A program made the position numbers and the translations under genes. The notes under the pieces were generated by a model. That model was not told the DNA's origin. It ran no database searches and saw only the letters and a program-made list of their open reading frames with translations. Shown here in pieces: positions 9,470 through 17,925 of a stretch of DNA of 64,000 nt. The stretch comes from an uncultured Alphaproteobacteria bacterium. GTDB taxonomy: Bacteria; Pseudomonadota; Alphaproteobacteria; RF32; CAG-239. Position 1 is the first letter of the stretch. Every line of letters begins with the position of its first letter. The stretch spans positions 62,001 to 126,000 of the forward strand of contig CAJUAK010000005.1 of assembly GCA_910584385.1 (NCBI GenBank), written 5' to 3'.

Positions 9470-9730
9470 ATGAATAAGAGTGTGAAGTTTGCATTTGTAT
9501 CTGTTTTAGCTTTGTTGGCTGCCGGTTGCAGCACTGCGACAAAAGAAAAAATCGGTTTGGCGAAAAAAGCCCCGAATGAATTTATGGTTGCGCCGCGTGC
9601 GCCTTTATCCGTTCCGCCGGAGTATAACCTGCGCCCTGTTGCTGAACCGCAAAACGGAGAATACGAGGCGGAAGTTTCTGGTTTGTCCGTGGCAGAAACG
9701 CGTTTGCTGAAACAGGTGGAGGCGCAGTAA
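9470..9730 (+). CDS. DUF3035 family lipoprotein
   Basis: A small 86-residue lipoprotein of the alphaproteobacterial DUF3035 family. The signal peptide ends in the lipobox AAGC (LALLAAGC), followed by KAPNEFMVAPRAPLSVPPEY and NLRP, the conserved core of the family. The role is not settled; association with envelope assembly is an inference from context. The ATG follows a GGAG ten bases after the lspA stop, and the M16 peptidase gene starts six bases downstream. The lspA - DUF3035 - M16 - M16 order recurs in Alphaproteobacteria. Confidence 0.82.
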   Translation: MNKSVKFAFVSVLALLAAGCSTATKEKIGLAKKAPNEFMVAPRAPLSVPPEYNLRPVAEPQNGEYEAEVSGLSVAETRLLKQVEAQ

Positions 9731-9736
9731 CAGTTT

Positions 9737-11071
9737 ATGTTTCGGCGTTTATCCTTTTTGATTTGCCTCTTATTTATGTCGGGTGTTTCCATGGCGGATG
9801 CCCGGCTTTTCGCTATGGAAGAGTTTTATCTGGATAATGGCTTGCGGGTGATTGTCATTAATAATGCCAAGGCGCCGATTGTTAAGCAAATGCTTTGGTA
9901 TAAGGCTGGCAGCATTGACGAACCGTTGGGGAAGGGCGGCACGGCCCATCTTTTGGAGCATCTTATGTTCCGGGGCACAGAAAAAATATCTGGCAGCGAT
10001 TTTAACAAGATATTGGAAAAAAACGGTGCGGATGTTAATGCTTTTACGGCTCAGGATGTTACTTCCTATCATGCTTTTATTGATGTCAGCCGGCTGGAAT
10101 TGGCATTGCTTATGGAAGCAGACCGAATGAACGGGCTTCATTTAACGCCTGAAAATTTTGCTTTGGAACGGGATATTGTTTATCAGGAAAGAATGCAGGT
10201 TGTTGAAAATAACCCTTCAGCCCCTTTTAAGGAAAACCTGCAGCGTGCTTTGTGGCAAAATCATCCTTATGCCCGCCCGATTACCGGCGAAGCGGAAGAA
10301 ATCCTTTCATTGACTCAAAAAGATGTTGAAGATTTTTACCGCCGGTTTTATTCGCCCGAGAACGCCGTTTTGGTTTTGTCCGGCGATGTAACGGCCGCAG
10401 AAGCCAAGCCTTTGGTGGAAAAATATTTTGCCGGCGCCGGGGCAAAAAAAGAAAAAGCGGAAACGCCTTTTCCTGAACTTCCAAAAGAAACAAAGGCTTA
10501 TTTGCAAATGAAACTGCCGCATATCTCTTTGCCAAGCATTTCAAAGAATTATGCCGCGCCGTCTTGGGGCCGGGACAAAGAAAAGGTTTTTCTCTTGGCT
10601 GTTTTTTCAAGATATCTCGGCGAAACAGAAATTTCTTATCTGCATAAGAAATTAGTTGAAGAGAAAAAGCTGGCTTTGAGCGTTAACAGCAGCTACAACC
10701 CTTATGCCAGAAGCTATGGAAGCTTTAGCATCAACGCTATCCCGGCGCCGGGCGTTTCTCCGGAAGAATTGAGCAAAGCACTTGACGAAGAAATAAACGA
10801 AGCTTTGAAAAAAATGAACATTGAAGCCTTGCAGCAAACGAAAAAAAGAATGCTTGCGGATTTGGTTTATCTTAATGACAATCCTGCAGACGCTGCTTAT
10901 ATCGCCGGCATGATGGCTTCTCTTGGCTTGCCTTTGCAAGAGATAAGCGATTATGAAAATAATTTGCAAAAAACAAATCTTTCAGAGATTAAAGAGGCTG
11001 TCGGGGAGTTGTTGACGCAGGCGCCGTTTGCTGAAGGGATTTTATTGCCGGAGGAAGGCCATGGCGCATAA
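9737..11071 (+). CDS. M16 zinc metallopeptidase, catalytic subunit
   Basis: A secreted 444-residue M16B peptidase (pitrilysin/processing-peptidase family). A signal peptide ending near SMADA precedes the peptidase domain. The inverted zinc motif HLLEH is at residues 71-75, and the downstream Glu ligand is in the DIVYQERMQVVE region. The typical NGxDVNAFTAQDVTSYHA strand follows. M16B enzymes act as pairs of an active and an inactive subunit, and the next gene encodes the partner. It probably cleaves peptides in the periplasm. It overlaps the next gene by 11 bases. Confidence 0.9.
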   Translation: MFRRLSFLICLLFMSGVSMADARLFAMEEFYLDNGLRVIVINNAKAPIVKQMLWYKAGSIDEPLGKGGTAHLLEHLMFRGTEKISGSDFNKILEKNGADVNAFTAQDVTSYHAFIDVSRLELALLMEADRMNGLHLTPENFALERDIVYQERMQVVENNPSAPFKENLQRALWQNHPYARPITGEAEEILSLTQKDVEDFYRRFYSPENAVLVLSGDVTAAEAKPLVEKYFAGAGAKKEKAETPFPELPKETKAYLQMKLPHISLPSISKNYAAPSWGRDKEKVFLLAVFSRYLGETEISYLHKKLVEEKKLALSVNSSYNPYARSYGSFSINAIPAPGVSPEELSKALDEEINEALKKMNIEALQQTKKRMLADLVYLNDNPADAAYIAGMMASLGLPLQEISDYENNLQKTNLSEIKEAVGELLTQAPFAEGILLPEEGHGA

Positions 11072-12470
11072 ACCAAGATGGAAAAATGGCGGAATACCTA
11101 AAGGATGGCTTTTGATTATCGCCTCGGTGATGATTGTTGCCGGTTATTTTTGGGATAAGCCGAAAGTTTCTTTTAATTATGGCTTTAATCCGAAAGAGGT
11201 CGTTGAAAATTCTCCGTTGAAAGGCAGAAACTTTAAAGCGGATGTTAAGGAAATTTCTTTGCCGGAAAGCGGGCTGAAAGCTTATTACCTGTATGAAGCC
11301 TCAAATCCTATTGTCAGTTTGAGCTTTTTGTTTTTGGGCGCAGGCAGCGCCGCGGATGATGAAAACATGTCCGGGGCTGCGAATTTTGCCGCCTCAATGC
11401 TCGGAGAAGGGACAGAAAGCATAAAAAGCCGCGAACTTAAAGAAAAAATGGCTGATTTGGGTATTCACATCAATTTTTCGGCCGGGCAGGACGATATCAG
11501 CGGCACTTTAGTCGCCCCAAAAGCAAATTTTGAAAAAGCTGCGGAAATTTTGCGGGATATTTTAGCTGCGCCGCGTTTTGACAAAGAAGATGTTGAAAGA
11601 ATCCGGAGCCAATTGTTGGCAGCGTTAAAAAAACAAAGCGAGAACCCTTCCGTTGTTTTGGCTTTGGCAAAGAGGGAAATGCTGTATCCCGGGCACCCTT
11701 ATGCCAGGAACCCGTTGGGAACGGAAAAAACGCTGCAAAAAATGACAACGGATGAGTTAAATAACCTTATAAAAAAACGCTTGGCCAAGAGCAACCTGAT
11801 TATCGGCATTGCCGGGGATGTTTCGGAAACAGAGGCTGAAAATATTATCTCCGGCGTTTTTAACGGCCTTGCGCCCAAGGCGGAACTGCCGTTTGTCCGC
11901 GAGGCAAAGCCTGATTTTAACGGTGTGCGCCGGCACTTAAAACGCCCATTAAAACAGACGGTTGCGTCTTTTAGCGGCAAAGGCGCATCACGCCAGGATA
12001 AAGATTTTTATCCGTTGTATATTGCAAATTATATTTTTGGCGGCGCGGGGCTTAATTCCCGCCTGTCGCAAGCTGTGCGAGAAAAGGAAGGTTTGGTATA
12101 CAGCATATATTCATACCTTTCTTTGGATGGAAAATCGCCAATGGTTAACATCGGCTTTTCTTCCACCGGAAAAAATTATTCTAAAGTTCTTGAGCTTTTA
12201 AGCCAGGAATCAGAAAAAATGCAAAAAGGCGTCAGCCCCGAAGAATTGGTAGATGCCAAAGATTATCTTATAAGTTCTTATAATCTGCGATTTGCAGATA
12301 TTGACGGCATTTCCCAGATGCTGGTTTATATGCAGAAAGATAATTTAGGGCTTGATTTTTTGCAAAAACGCAATTCTTATGTGGCGGAAGTTAAGATTGA
12401 TGATGTGAATGCTGCCGCTGTTAAATATTTTAATCTTAAAAGAATGTCCGGAATAGATATTGGAGAGTAG
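11061..12470 (+). CDS. M16 peptidase-like protein, non-catalytic partner
   Basis: A 469-residue M16 homologue. An N-terminal membrane anchor (PKGWLLIIASVMIVAGYFW) replaces a cleavable signal. The position of the zinc motif reads GAANFAASML, so HxxEH is lost, while the substrate-binding C-terminal part is kept (GGAGLNSRLSQAVREKEGLVYSIYS). This is the expected inactive beta-type partner of the preceding gene. The ATG at 11061 follows GAGGAAGG; the longer frame from 11028 lies in the previous gene. Translation is probably coupled by the 11-base overlap. Confidence 0.88.
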   Translation: MAHKPRWKNGGIPKGWLLIIASVMIVAGYFWDKPKVSFNYGFNPKEVVENSPLKGRNFKADVKEISLPESGLKAYYLYEASNPIVSLSFLFLGAGSAADDENMSGAANFAASMLGEGTESIKSRELKEKMADLGIHINFSAGQDDISGTLVAPKANFEKAAEILRDILAAPRFDKEDVERIRSQLLAALKKQSENPSVVLALAKREMLYPGHPYARNPLGTEKTLQKMTTDELNNLIKKRLAKSNLIIGIAGDVSETEAENIISGVFNGLAPKAELPFVREAKPDFNGVRRHLKRPLKQTVASFSGKGASRQDKDFYPLYIANYIFGGAGLNSRLSQAVREKEGLVYSIYSYLSLDGKSPMVNIGFSSTGKNYSKVLELLSQESEKMQKGVSPEELVDAKDYLISSYNLRFADIDGISQMLVYMQKDNLGLDFLQKRNSYVAEVKIDDVNAAAVKYFNLKRMSGIDIGE

Positions 12471-12474
12471 GAAA

Positions 12475-14124
12475 ATGTTGCTTAAAAAAACGGTTGATAA
12501 ATCAAGAATGTGGAAAAAGCTTGTTTCACACTGCAAAAGCATGAAGAAAGAAGAAATGCGCGATATGTTTGAAAAAGATGCCGCGCGTGCGGAAAAATAC
12601 AGCATTAATTTTGAAAATTTGCATTTTGATTATTCGAAAAACAGAATTAACGACAAAACGCTAAAATATTTGTTGAAGCTGGCCGAAGACGCCCATTTGC
12701 GTGATAAAATCGAGGATATGTTTACGGGGAAACGCATTAATATTACCGAAAACCGCCCGGTTTTGCATACGGCTCTGCGTAACCGTGCCAATACGCCGGT
12801 TTATGTCGATGGCAAAAACGTTATGATTCAAATTAATGAAGTTTTGGCTAAAATGCGCCGTTTTTCGGAAGATGTCCGCCTTGGCAGACATAAAGGGGCG
12901 ACGGGAAAGAAACTGACCAATATCGTTAATATCGGCATTGGCGGTTCGGATTTGGGACCGGTTATGGCGACTGCCGCTTTGCGCAAATATTGGGCTAAGG
13001 GCATTAATTGCTATTTTATTTCCAACATTGACGGAACAGCCTGCGCGGAGGTTCTGAACCAGGTTGATCCGGAGACGACATTGTTTATTGTCGCTTCTAA
13101 AACGTTTACAACAATTGAAACGCTGACAAATGCAAGAACATGCCGCAAATGGCTGGTCGATGCTTTGGGCGAACCTGCGGTTGCCAAACATTTTGTGGCT
13201 TTGTCAACGAATGCCAAAGAAGTTGAAAAATTTGGCATTGATGTTAACAATATGTTTGAATTTTGGGATTTTGTCGGCGGACGCTATTCCATGTGGTCAG
13301 CCATCGGGCTGTCTATTGCCCTGGCTGTCGGCATGGATAATTTTGAGCGCATGCTGGAAGGCGCTTTTGCAATGGACGAACATTTCCGCCATACGCCTTT
13401 TGACAAGAATATCCCGGTGATTATGGCTCTGCTCGGCATTTGGTATAATGATTTTATGGGCTTTAAAACTCAGGCGGTTATCCCATATGACCAGTATTTG
13501 CGTTATGTTCCGGCTTATCTGCAGCAGTTGGATATGGAAAGCAACGGAAAATTTGTAAGCAATAACCAGGAGTTTATTAAATATTCAACTTCTCCGGTTT
13601 TGTTTGGTGGGGCAGGAACGGATGTCCAGCACTCTTTCTTCCAGATGATTCACCAGGGAACATCCATCGTTCCTTGCGATTTTATTATTCCTGCCATTTC
13701 TCATAATGAAATTGGCGACCATCATGCGATTTTGGCGGCGAATGTCTTGGCTCAGGGCGAAGCTTTAATGCGCGGCAAAACCGTGAAGGAGGCTTATGAG
13801 GAATTGCGCAAGGCCGGCAAGACCAAAGAAGAAGCGAATTTCCTTAAAAAGTTTAAGTCTTTCCCCGGCAACCGTCCGTCCAACACCTTCTTGTTCAAAA
13901 AAATCGACCCCTATGCTTTGGGAATGTTGATTGCCGCTTATGAACACAAGATTTTTGTTCAGGGCGTTATCTGGAATATTGATTCTTTTGACCAAATGGG
14001 CGTGGAACTTGGCAAACAGATGGCTTTGAGCATTTTGCCCGAGCTTTTGGGCAATGCGCATGGTTTGCAACATGATTCTTCCACCGCGTCTTTAATCAAA
14101 CTCATAAAAAAACTGCGGAAATAG
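12475..14124 (+). CDS. pgi: Glucose-6-phosphate isomerase
   Basis: Pgi interconverts glucose 6-phosphate and fructose 6-phosphate in the cytosol. Its 549 residues equal the length of the enterobacterial enzyme. Signatures are NIGIGGSDLGPVMA, the SKTFTTIETLTNA phosphate-binding loop, DFVGGRYSMWSAIGLS, the catalytic-Glu region around YLQQLDMESNGK, the catalytic His segment GTDVQHSFFQMIHQGT, and the C-terminal SFDQMGVELGKQ. The ATG at 12475 lies four bases after the M16 stop, and GGAG within the previous gene serves as binding site. MutL begins three bases downstream. Confidence 0.97.
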   Translation: MLLKKTVDKSRMWKKLVSHCKSMKKEEMRDMFEKDAARAEKYSINFENLHFDYSKNRINDKTLKYLLKLAEDAHLRDKIEDMFTGKRINITENRPVLHTALRNRANTPVYVDGKNVMIQINEVLAKMRRFSEDVRLGRHKGATGKKLTNIVNIGIGGSDLGPVMATAALRKYWAKGINCYFISNIDGTACAEVLNQVDPETTLFIVASKTFTTIETLTNARTCRKWLVDALGEPAVAKHFVALSTNAKEVEKFGIDVNNMFEFWDFVGGRYSMWSAIGLSIALAVGMDNFERMLEGAFAMDEHFRHTPFDKNIPVIMALLGIWYNDFMGFKTQAVIPYDQYLRYVPAYLQQLDMESNGKFVSNNQEFIKYSTSPVLFGGAGTDVQHSFFQMIHQGTSIVPCDFIIPAISHNEIGDHHAILAANVLAQGEALMRGKTVKEAYEELRKAGKTKEEANFLKKFKSFPGNRPSNTFLFKKIDPYALGMLIAAYEHKIFVQGVIWNIDSFDQMGVELGKQMALSILPELLGNAHGLQHDSSTASLIKLIKKLRK

Positions 14125-14127
14125 CCA

Positions 14128-15963
14128 ATGACAATCAGAGTTCTTCCTAATAACCTCATTAACCAGATTGCCGCGGGAGAAGTGGTGGAACGCCCGTCTT
14201 CCGTTGTGAAAGAATTGGTGGAAAACGCTATTGATGCCGGAGCAACTTCTATTGAGGTTACTTTGGTTGATGGCGGAAAAAGCCTGATTATCGTAACCGA
14301 TAACGGCAAGGGGATGAATGCGGAAGAACTGGCCTTGGCCGTCGAAAGGCATGCAACGTCAAAGCTTCCTGATGATAACCTGTTTAACATTAATTTTTTA
14401 GGCTTTCGCGGGGAGGCTCTGCCATCAATTGCTTCTGTCGCCCGAATGGAAATAACCAGCCGTGCGCAAGGCAGCGATGGCGCTTATTCCATTAAAGTGG
14501 AAGGTGGAAAGAAGTCTGAGGTTATGCCGGCGGCTTATTCCAAAGGGACGCGTATTGAAGTGCGCGATTTGTTTTACGCCACGCCGGCAAGGCTGAAATT
14601 TTTAAAAACTTCGGCGGCTGAAACTTTGCAAGCCGTTGACATTGTCAACCGGATTGCCATGGCAAACCCGCATATCTCTTTTGTGTTTAAGGATGACAAC
14701 AAAGTTAAGATAAACCTGCAAGCCGAGCAGGGCGAACTTTTTGATGCGCGGCTTAAAAGGCTCAGCGAAGTTATGGGGCGGGATTTTGGGCAGAATTCGG
14801 TTTTGATTAATGCGCAGCGCGATAACCTTTCCATCAGCGGTTATGTCAGCCTGCCGACTTTGAATAAGGCCAACTCTCTCTCGCAATATTTATTTGTGAA
14901 TAACCGCCCGGTAAGAGACAAGTTGCTTCTTGGCGCCGTAAAGGCGGCTTACCAGGATGTTTTGGCTGCCGGACGCTATCCTTATTTGGCTTTGTTTTTT
15001 GACATTGCTCCGGCAGATGTGGATGTTAATGTGCATCCGGCTAAGGCAGAGGTTCGGTTTTATGACAATAACCTTGTTCGCGGCTTGTTAATCACAGCTG
15101 TTCGCAATGCGTTAAACCAATCTGCGAACAAAACAGCGCAGACGCTTGATTTGTCTGAATTAATATCCGAAAATATCCCAAGCTTCGATGAAAAGAAAAA
15201 TGTTTGGGATAAAATTCCTGCCGAAACATTTTCTTTGCAGGAACATACCCCTTACAGGCCTTCCGTGGAAGAAAAAACTTTTTCAGCCCCAAAATCTGGT
15301 TATGGCTTTAATAATGTTTTGCCGGAATTAGAACGCAAATTTTCTGTTAAAACGGAAAATGTAGAAAATATGGATTACGGCGATATCGGGCCCTTAGGCG
15401 TCGCCAAGGCGCAATTTCATGATACCTATATTATTTCTCAAAATGAAGACAGCATTATCATTGTCGACCAGCATGCCGCGCATGAACGGATTGTTATGGA
15501 AAGGCTTAAAGAAGCCCTTGCCAAAGGCGGTGCGCAGACACAAATGCTGCTTATTCCGGAGATTGTTGACCTTAATCCGGCTGATAAAATGCGCCTTATC
15601 GAGGCAGGAGAGGAGCTGAAAAAGCTTGGCCTGGTTGTTGAAGAATTTGGAACGACGGCGGTTATTGTCCGCGAAATTCCGGCCTTGTTGAAAAATTGCG
15701 ATGTCCAAAAGCTGGTTACGGATTTGGCGGAAGAAATGTCTGAATGGGGCAAAGGGTTTGAGCTGGCTGAAAAACTGCATCTCATTTGTGCGACAATTGC
15801 CTGTCATGGTTCTGTGCGGGCAGGGCGCCGCTTAAATGTCGAAGAGATGAACCGTTTGCTGCGCGATATGGAACGGACGCCGAATACGGGGCAGTGCAAC
15901 CATGGGCGCCCGACATATGTTGAATTGAAAATTAAGGATATAGCAAAACTTTTTGACCGTTAA
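14128..15963 (+). CDS. mutL: DNA mismatch repair protein MutL
   Basis: MutL couples mismatch recognition by MutS to strand incision. The 611-residue protein has the GHKL ATPase at its N-terminus (ELVENAIDAGATSIEV, VTDNGKGM, FLGFRGEALPSIASV), a transducer domain (VNVHPAKAEVRF) and a C-terminal dimerisation domain. The C-terminus carries DQHAAHERIVME, which fits the endonuclease metal motif DQHAx2Ex4E. It also has ACHGSVRAG and CNHGRPT. This MutL is therefore predicted to nick DNA itself, as in organisms without MutH. It is translated directly after pgi. Confidence 0.97.
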   Translation: MTIRVLPNNLINQIAAGEVVERPSSVVKELVENAIDAGATSIEVTLVDGGKSLIIVTDNGKGMNAEELALAVERHATSKLPDDNLFNINFLGFRGEALPSIASVARMEITSRAQGSDGAYSIKVEGGKKSEVMPAAYSKGTRIEVRDLFYATPARLKFLKTSAAETLQAVDIVNRIAMANPHISFVFKDDNKVKINLQAEQGELFDARLKRLSEVMGRDFGQNSVLINAQRDNLSISGYVSLPTLNKANSLSQYLFVNNRPVRDKLLLGAVKAAYQDVLAAGRYPYLALFFDIAPADVDVNVHPAKAEVRFYDNNLVRGLLITAVRNALNQSANKTAQTLDLSELISENIPSFDEKKNVWDKIPAETFSLQEHTPYRPSVEEKTFSAPKSGYGFNNVLPELERKFSVKTENVENMDYGDIGPLGVAKAQFHDTYIISQNEDSIIIVDQHAAHERIVMERLKEALAKGGAQTQMLLIPEIVDLNPADKMRLIEAGEELKKLGLVVEEFGTTAVIVREIPALLKNCDVQKLVTDLAEEMSEWGKGFELAEKLHLICATIACHGSVRAGRRLNVEEMNRLLRDMERTPNTGQCNHGRPTYVELKIKDIAKLFDR

Positions 15964-15991
15964 GTTAGTTTTGCCCAAAGGAGATGGTAAA

Positions 15992-16762
15992 ATGAGCGTT
16001 ATTTTAGAGGGAACATTAGCGGCTGTTTTTACAAGTTTTTTTGCTGCAATCGGCGGCTTTTTGGTCTTTTTGAAAAAGAACTACAATACAGAAAATATTA
16101 ATTTCCTCTTAAATGTTGCTGCCGGCGTTATGCTGTCTTCTTCTGTTTTCACATTATTAGCTCCGGCGGCGGCTTCGCTTTCTGTTGGAGACGAAAGCCG
16201 CTATATGGGCGCTTTTTCAATTTCTTTGGCGGTTATCGGCGGAATGCTTCTGGTGTGGCTGATGCATTTTATTGTTCCTCACGAACATGAGCCATCAGCA
16301 GATTTGTTAGGCGGCATAGATTCAAAATCTGCCTGGCTGTTTGTTTTTGCCATTGCCATCCATAAGTTTCCGGAGGGATTGGCCGTGGGTGTTGCCTATG
16401 CCGGAGAAAAATTGAATAACCCGAATTCTTTGGTTATTGGCATTGCATTGCAAAATATTCCGGAAGGGCTGATGGTGGCTTTGTCTCTTGTGGCGGTTGG
16501 CTGGAAGCGTTTTTCTGCTGCCGGCATTGCGGCTTTGACCGGATTGATGCAGCCCGTGGGGGCAATGGTTGGCGCTTTTAGTGCTGAAATTTCAGCAACT
16601 TTTGTGCCTTTTGCAATGGCAATGGCCGGCGGATGCATGCTCTTTGTCATAATTAATGAAATTATTCCGCAGACATACGGTTGTGGTGAAAACGGCAAGC
16701 AAACTCTGGCAATTATGCTTGGCTTTGTTTTGATGATGTATATTAATATGGCTTTAGGGTAA
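15992..16762 (+). CDS. ZIP family metal transporter
   Basis: A 256-residue inner-membrane transporter of the ZIP (ZupT-like) family, probably importing Zn2+ or other divalent cations. About eight hydrophobic helices are visible. The metal-binding helices are recognisable as HKFPEGLAVGVAYAGE and QNIPEGLMVALSLV, with His/Glu ligands in both. The cytosolic loop contains HEHEPS. The ATG at 15992 follows AAAGGAG; the longer frame from 15953 would start inside mutL. The EamA-type gene follows after four bases. Confidence 0.88.
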   Translation: MSVILEGTLAAVFTSFFAAIGGFLVFLKKNYNTENINFLLNVAAGVMLSSSVFTLLAPAAASLSVGDESRYMGAFSISLAVIGGMLLVWLMHFIVPHEHEPSADLLGGIDSKSAWLFVFAIAIHKFPEGLAVGVAYAGEKLNNPNSLVIGIALQNIPEGLMVALSLVAVGWKRFSAAGIAALTGLMQPVGAMVGAFSAEISATFVPFAMAMAGGCMLFVIINEIIPQTYGCGENGKQTLAIMLGFVLMMYINMALG

Positions 16763-16766
16763 GCGG

Positions 16767-17651
16767 ATGTGGGGTTTTTATGCTGTTGCCAGCAGCTTTT
16801 TTGTTGCGACCTATTATATCCTGAACCAGAACGCTAAGCTGAAACCATTGGTGTTTATGATTTACAGAGGTTTTGTGCCGGCTGTGCTTCTATTCTTTTT
16901 GCTGCCGTTTGCCAAGGCAATTCCGTCCGGAACCTTTTATGGCATTTGTATTTTGCAAGGATTAATTATCGCCTATATCGACTATGTATATTTCAAGGCT
17001 TTTCGGATGTGGGGCGCAGAGGTCGTCTCTTCTATTCAACCCTTTAATATCGGCATGATTTTTTTCCTTTGGTTTGTTATCCGTCCGGAAAGCATTCTTG
17101 TATATTTGTCCGATTTGCCGCGTTTGTTTTGTATTTTAGCTTGTTTGTGCGGCGTTGCCGTTGCGGTTATGCTTTACAACAGGGCTGAATTCAGCCGCAA
17201 GGCTTTGCATTTTCTATTGCCGTGCCTGATTGTATCATCTTTGTGCGATATACTTAATAAATATGCGATGAGCCTTGTTCCGCAAAGTCATTTGCTTTAC
17301 GGAAGCTATTTTTATATCATGATTACCGGTGCGGTTTCAGGGTGTGCCGCTCTTATTGTTTATTTGCTAAAAGGCGGCAGGGGTAAAGAAGTGTTTGAAG
17401 CCCGAAATCTGCGTTACAGCTGGATAATATTGCCGCTTATCGGATCGATGCTTTTTAAAAATTTTGCAATGTTTAGCGCTTTTAATCCATCTTATGTCGG
17501 TGCGGTAAGTTATGTTTATATTATCTGGATTATGCTTTATAACACATCCTTAAGCCGGTTTGGCAAAAAAGCCGGATATTTGCGGATAAACCGCCGGGCG
17601 GCAATGCTTTTGGCACTTTCTGCCACCGGGCTGATCTTGTTTGCCCGCTGA
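16767..17651 (+). CDS. EamA/DMT-type permease
   Basis: A 294-residue integral membrane protein with about ten hydrophobic segments arranged as two five-helix repeats, the layout of the drug/metabolite transporter superfamily. The substrate cannot be read from the sequence. No ribosome binding site stronger than AAGCGG is seen, so translation may be coupled to the ZIP gene four bases upstream. A bidirectional hairpin follows. Confidence 0.75.
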   Translation: MWGFYAVASSFFVATYYILNQNAKLKPLVFMIYRGFVPAVLLFFLLPFAKAIPSGTFYGICILQGLIIAYIDYVYFKAFRMWGAEVVSSIQPFNIGMIFFLWFVIRPESILVYLSDLPRLFCILACLCGVAVAVMLYNRAEFSRKALHFLLPCLIVSSLCDILNKYAMSLVPQSHLLYGSYFYIMITGAVSGCAALIVYLLKGGRGKEVFEARNLRYSWIILPLIGSMLFKNFAMFSAFNPSYVGAVSYVYIIWIMLYNTSLSRFGKKAGYLRINRRAAMLLALSATGLILFAR

Positions 17652-17656
17652 ATAAC

Positions 17657-17689
17657 AAAACAGCCCAGATAAAATATCCGGGCTGTTTT
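17657..17689. terminator. Bidirectional terminator between the EamA gene and tRNA-Ser
   Basis: Perfect 10-bp arms AAAACAGCCC (17657-17666) and GGGCTGTTTT (17680-17689), with A/T runs on both flanks, can stop transcription from the plus-strand permease gene and from minus-strand tRNA-Ser. Confidence 0.85.
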
Positions 17690-17692
17690 AGG

Positions 17693-17780
17693 TGGCGGAG
17701 AGTACAGGACTCGAACCTGTGCATCGGTATTCCCGATGACGGATTAGCAATCCGCTGCATTACCACTCTGCCAACTCTCC
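17693..17780 (-). tRNA. tRNA-Ser (anticodon GCU)
   Basis: Read on the minus strand, the acceptor GGAGAGT pairs with ACTCTCC, followed by discriminator G and an encoded CCA. The anticodon loop TTGCTAA gives GCU, which reads AGC/AGU serine codons. The long variable arm (TCATCGGGAATACCGATG region) is typical of tRNA-Ser, and the T arm reads AGGTTCGAGTCCT. The length is 88 bases. Confidence 0.96.
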
Positions 17781-17800
17781 ATCGTGGTACGGATGTAATA

Positions 17801-17827
17801 TTTATAGTATCTTTCAACCAACGTCAA
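17801..17827 (-). promoter_or_regulatory. Possible promoter of tRNA-Ser
   Basis: On the minus strand TTGACG (17827-17822) is followed by an A/T-rich TATAAATA stretch. TATAAA (17806-17801) gives a short 15-base spacer and the overlapping TAAATA a 17-base one. The position, about 20 bases before the tRNA, is right. Confidence 0.4.
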
Positions 17828-17925
17828 TAGGTTTTTTAATAATTTTTACAATTTATTTATTAACAATTTTCCAAAAAAAATACCTAAGATGTTTACATTT
17901 TGTTATCATTGGTTAATATACTTAT

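Noticed and set aside
17693..17780. tRNA-Ser as an integration site for the glycan genes
   Set aside because: No integrase gene and no repeat of the tRNA 3' end was found on the far side, so an integrated element is not supported.
17530..17817. Minus-strand frame across tRNA-Ser
   Set aside because: It translates the tRNA and terminator, so it is an artefact.
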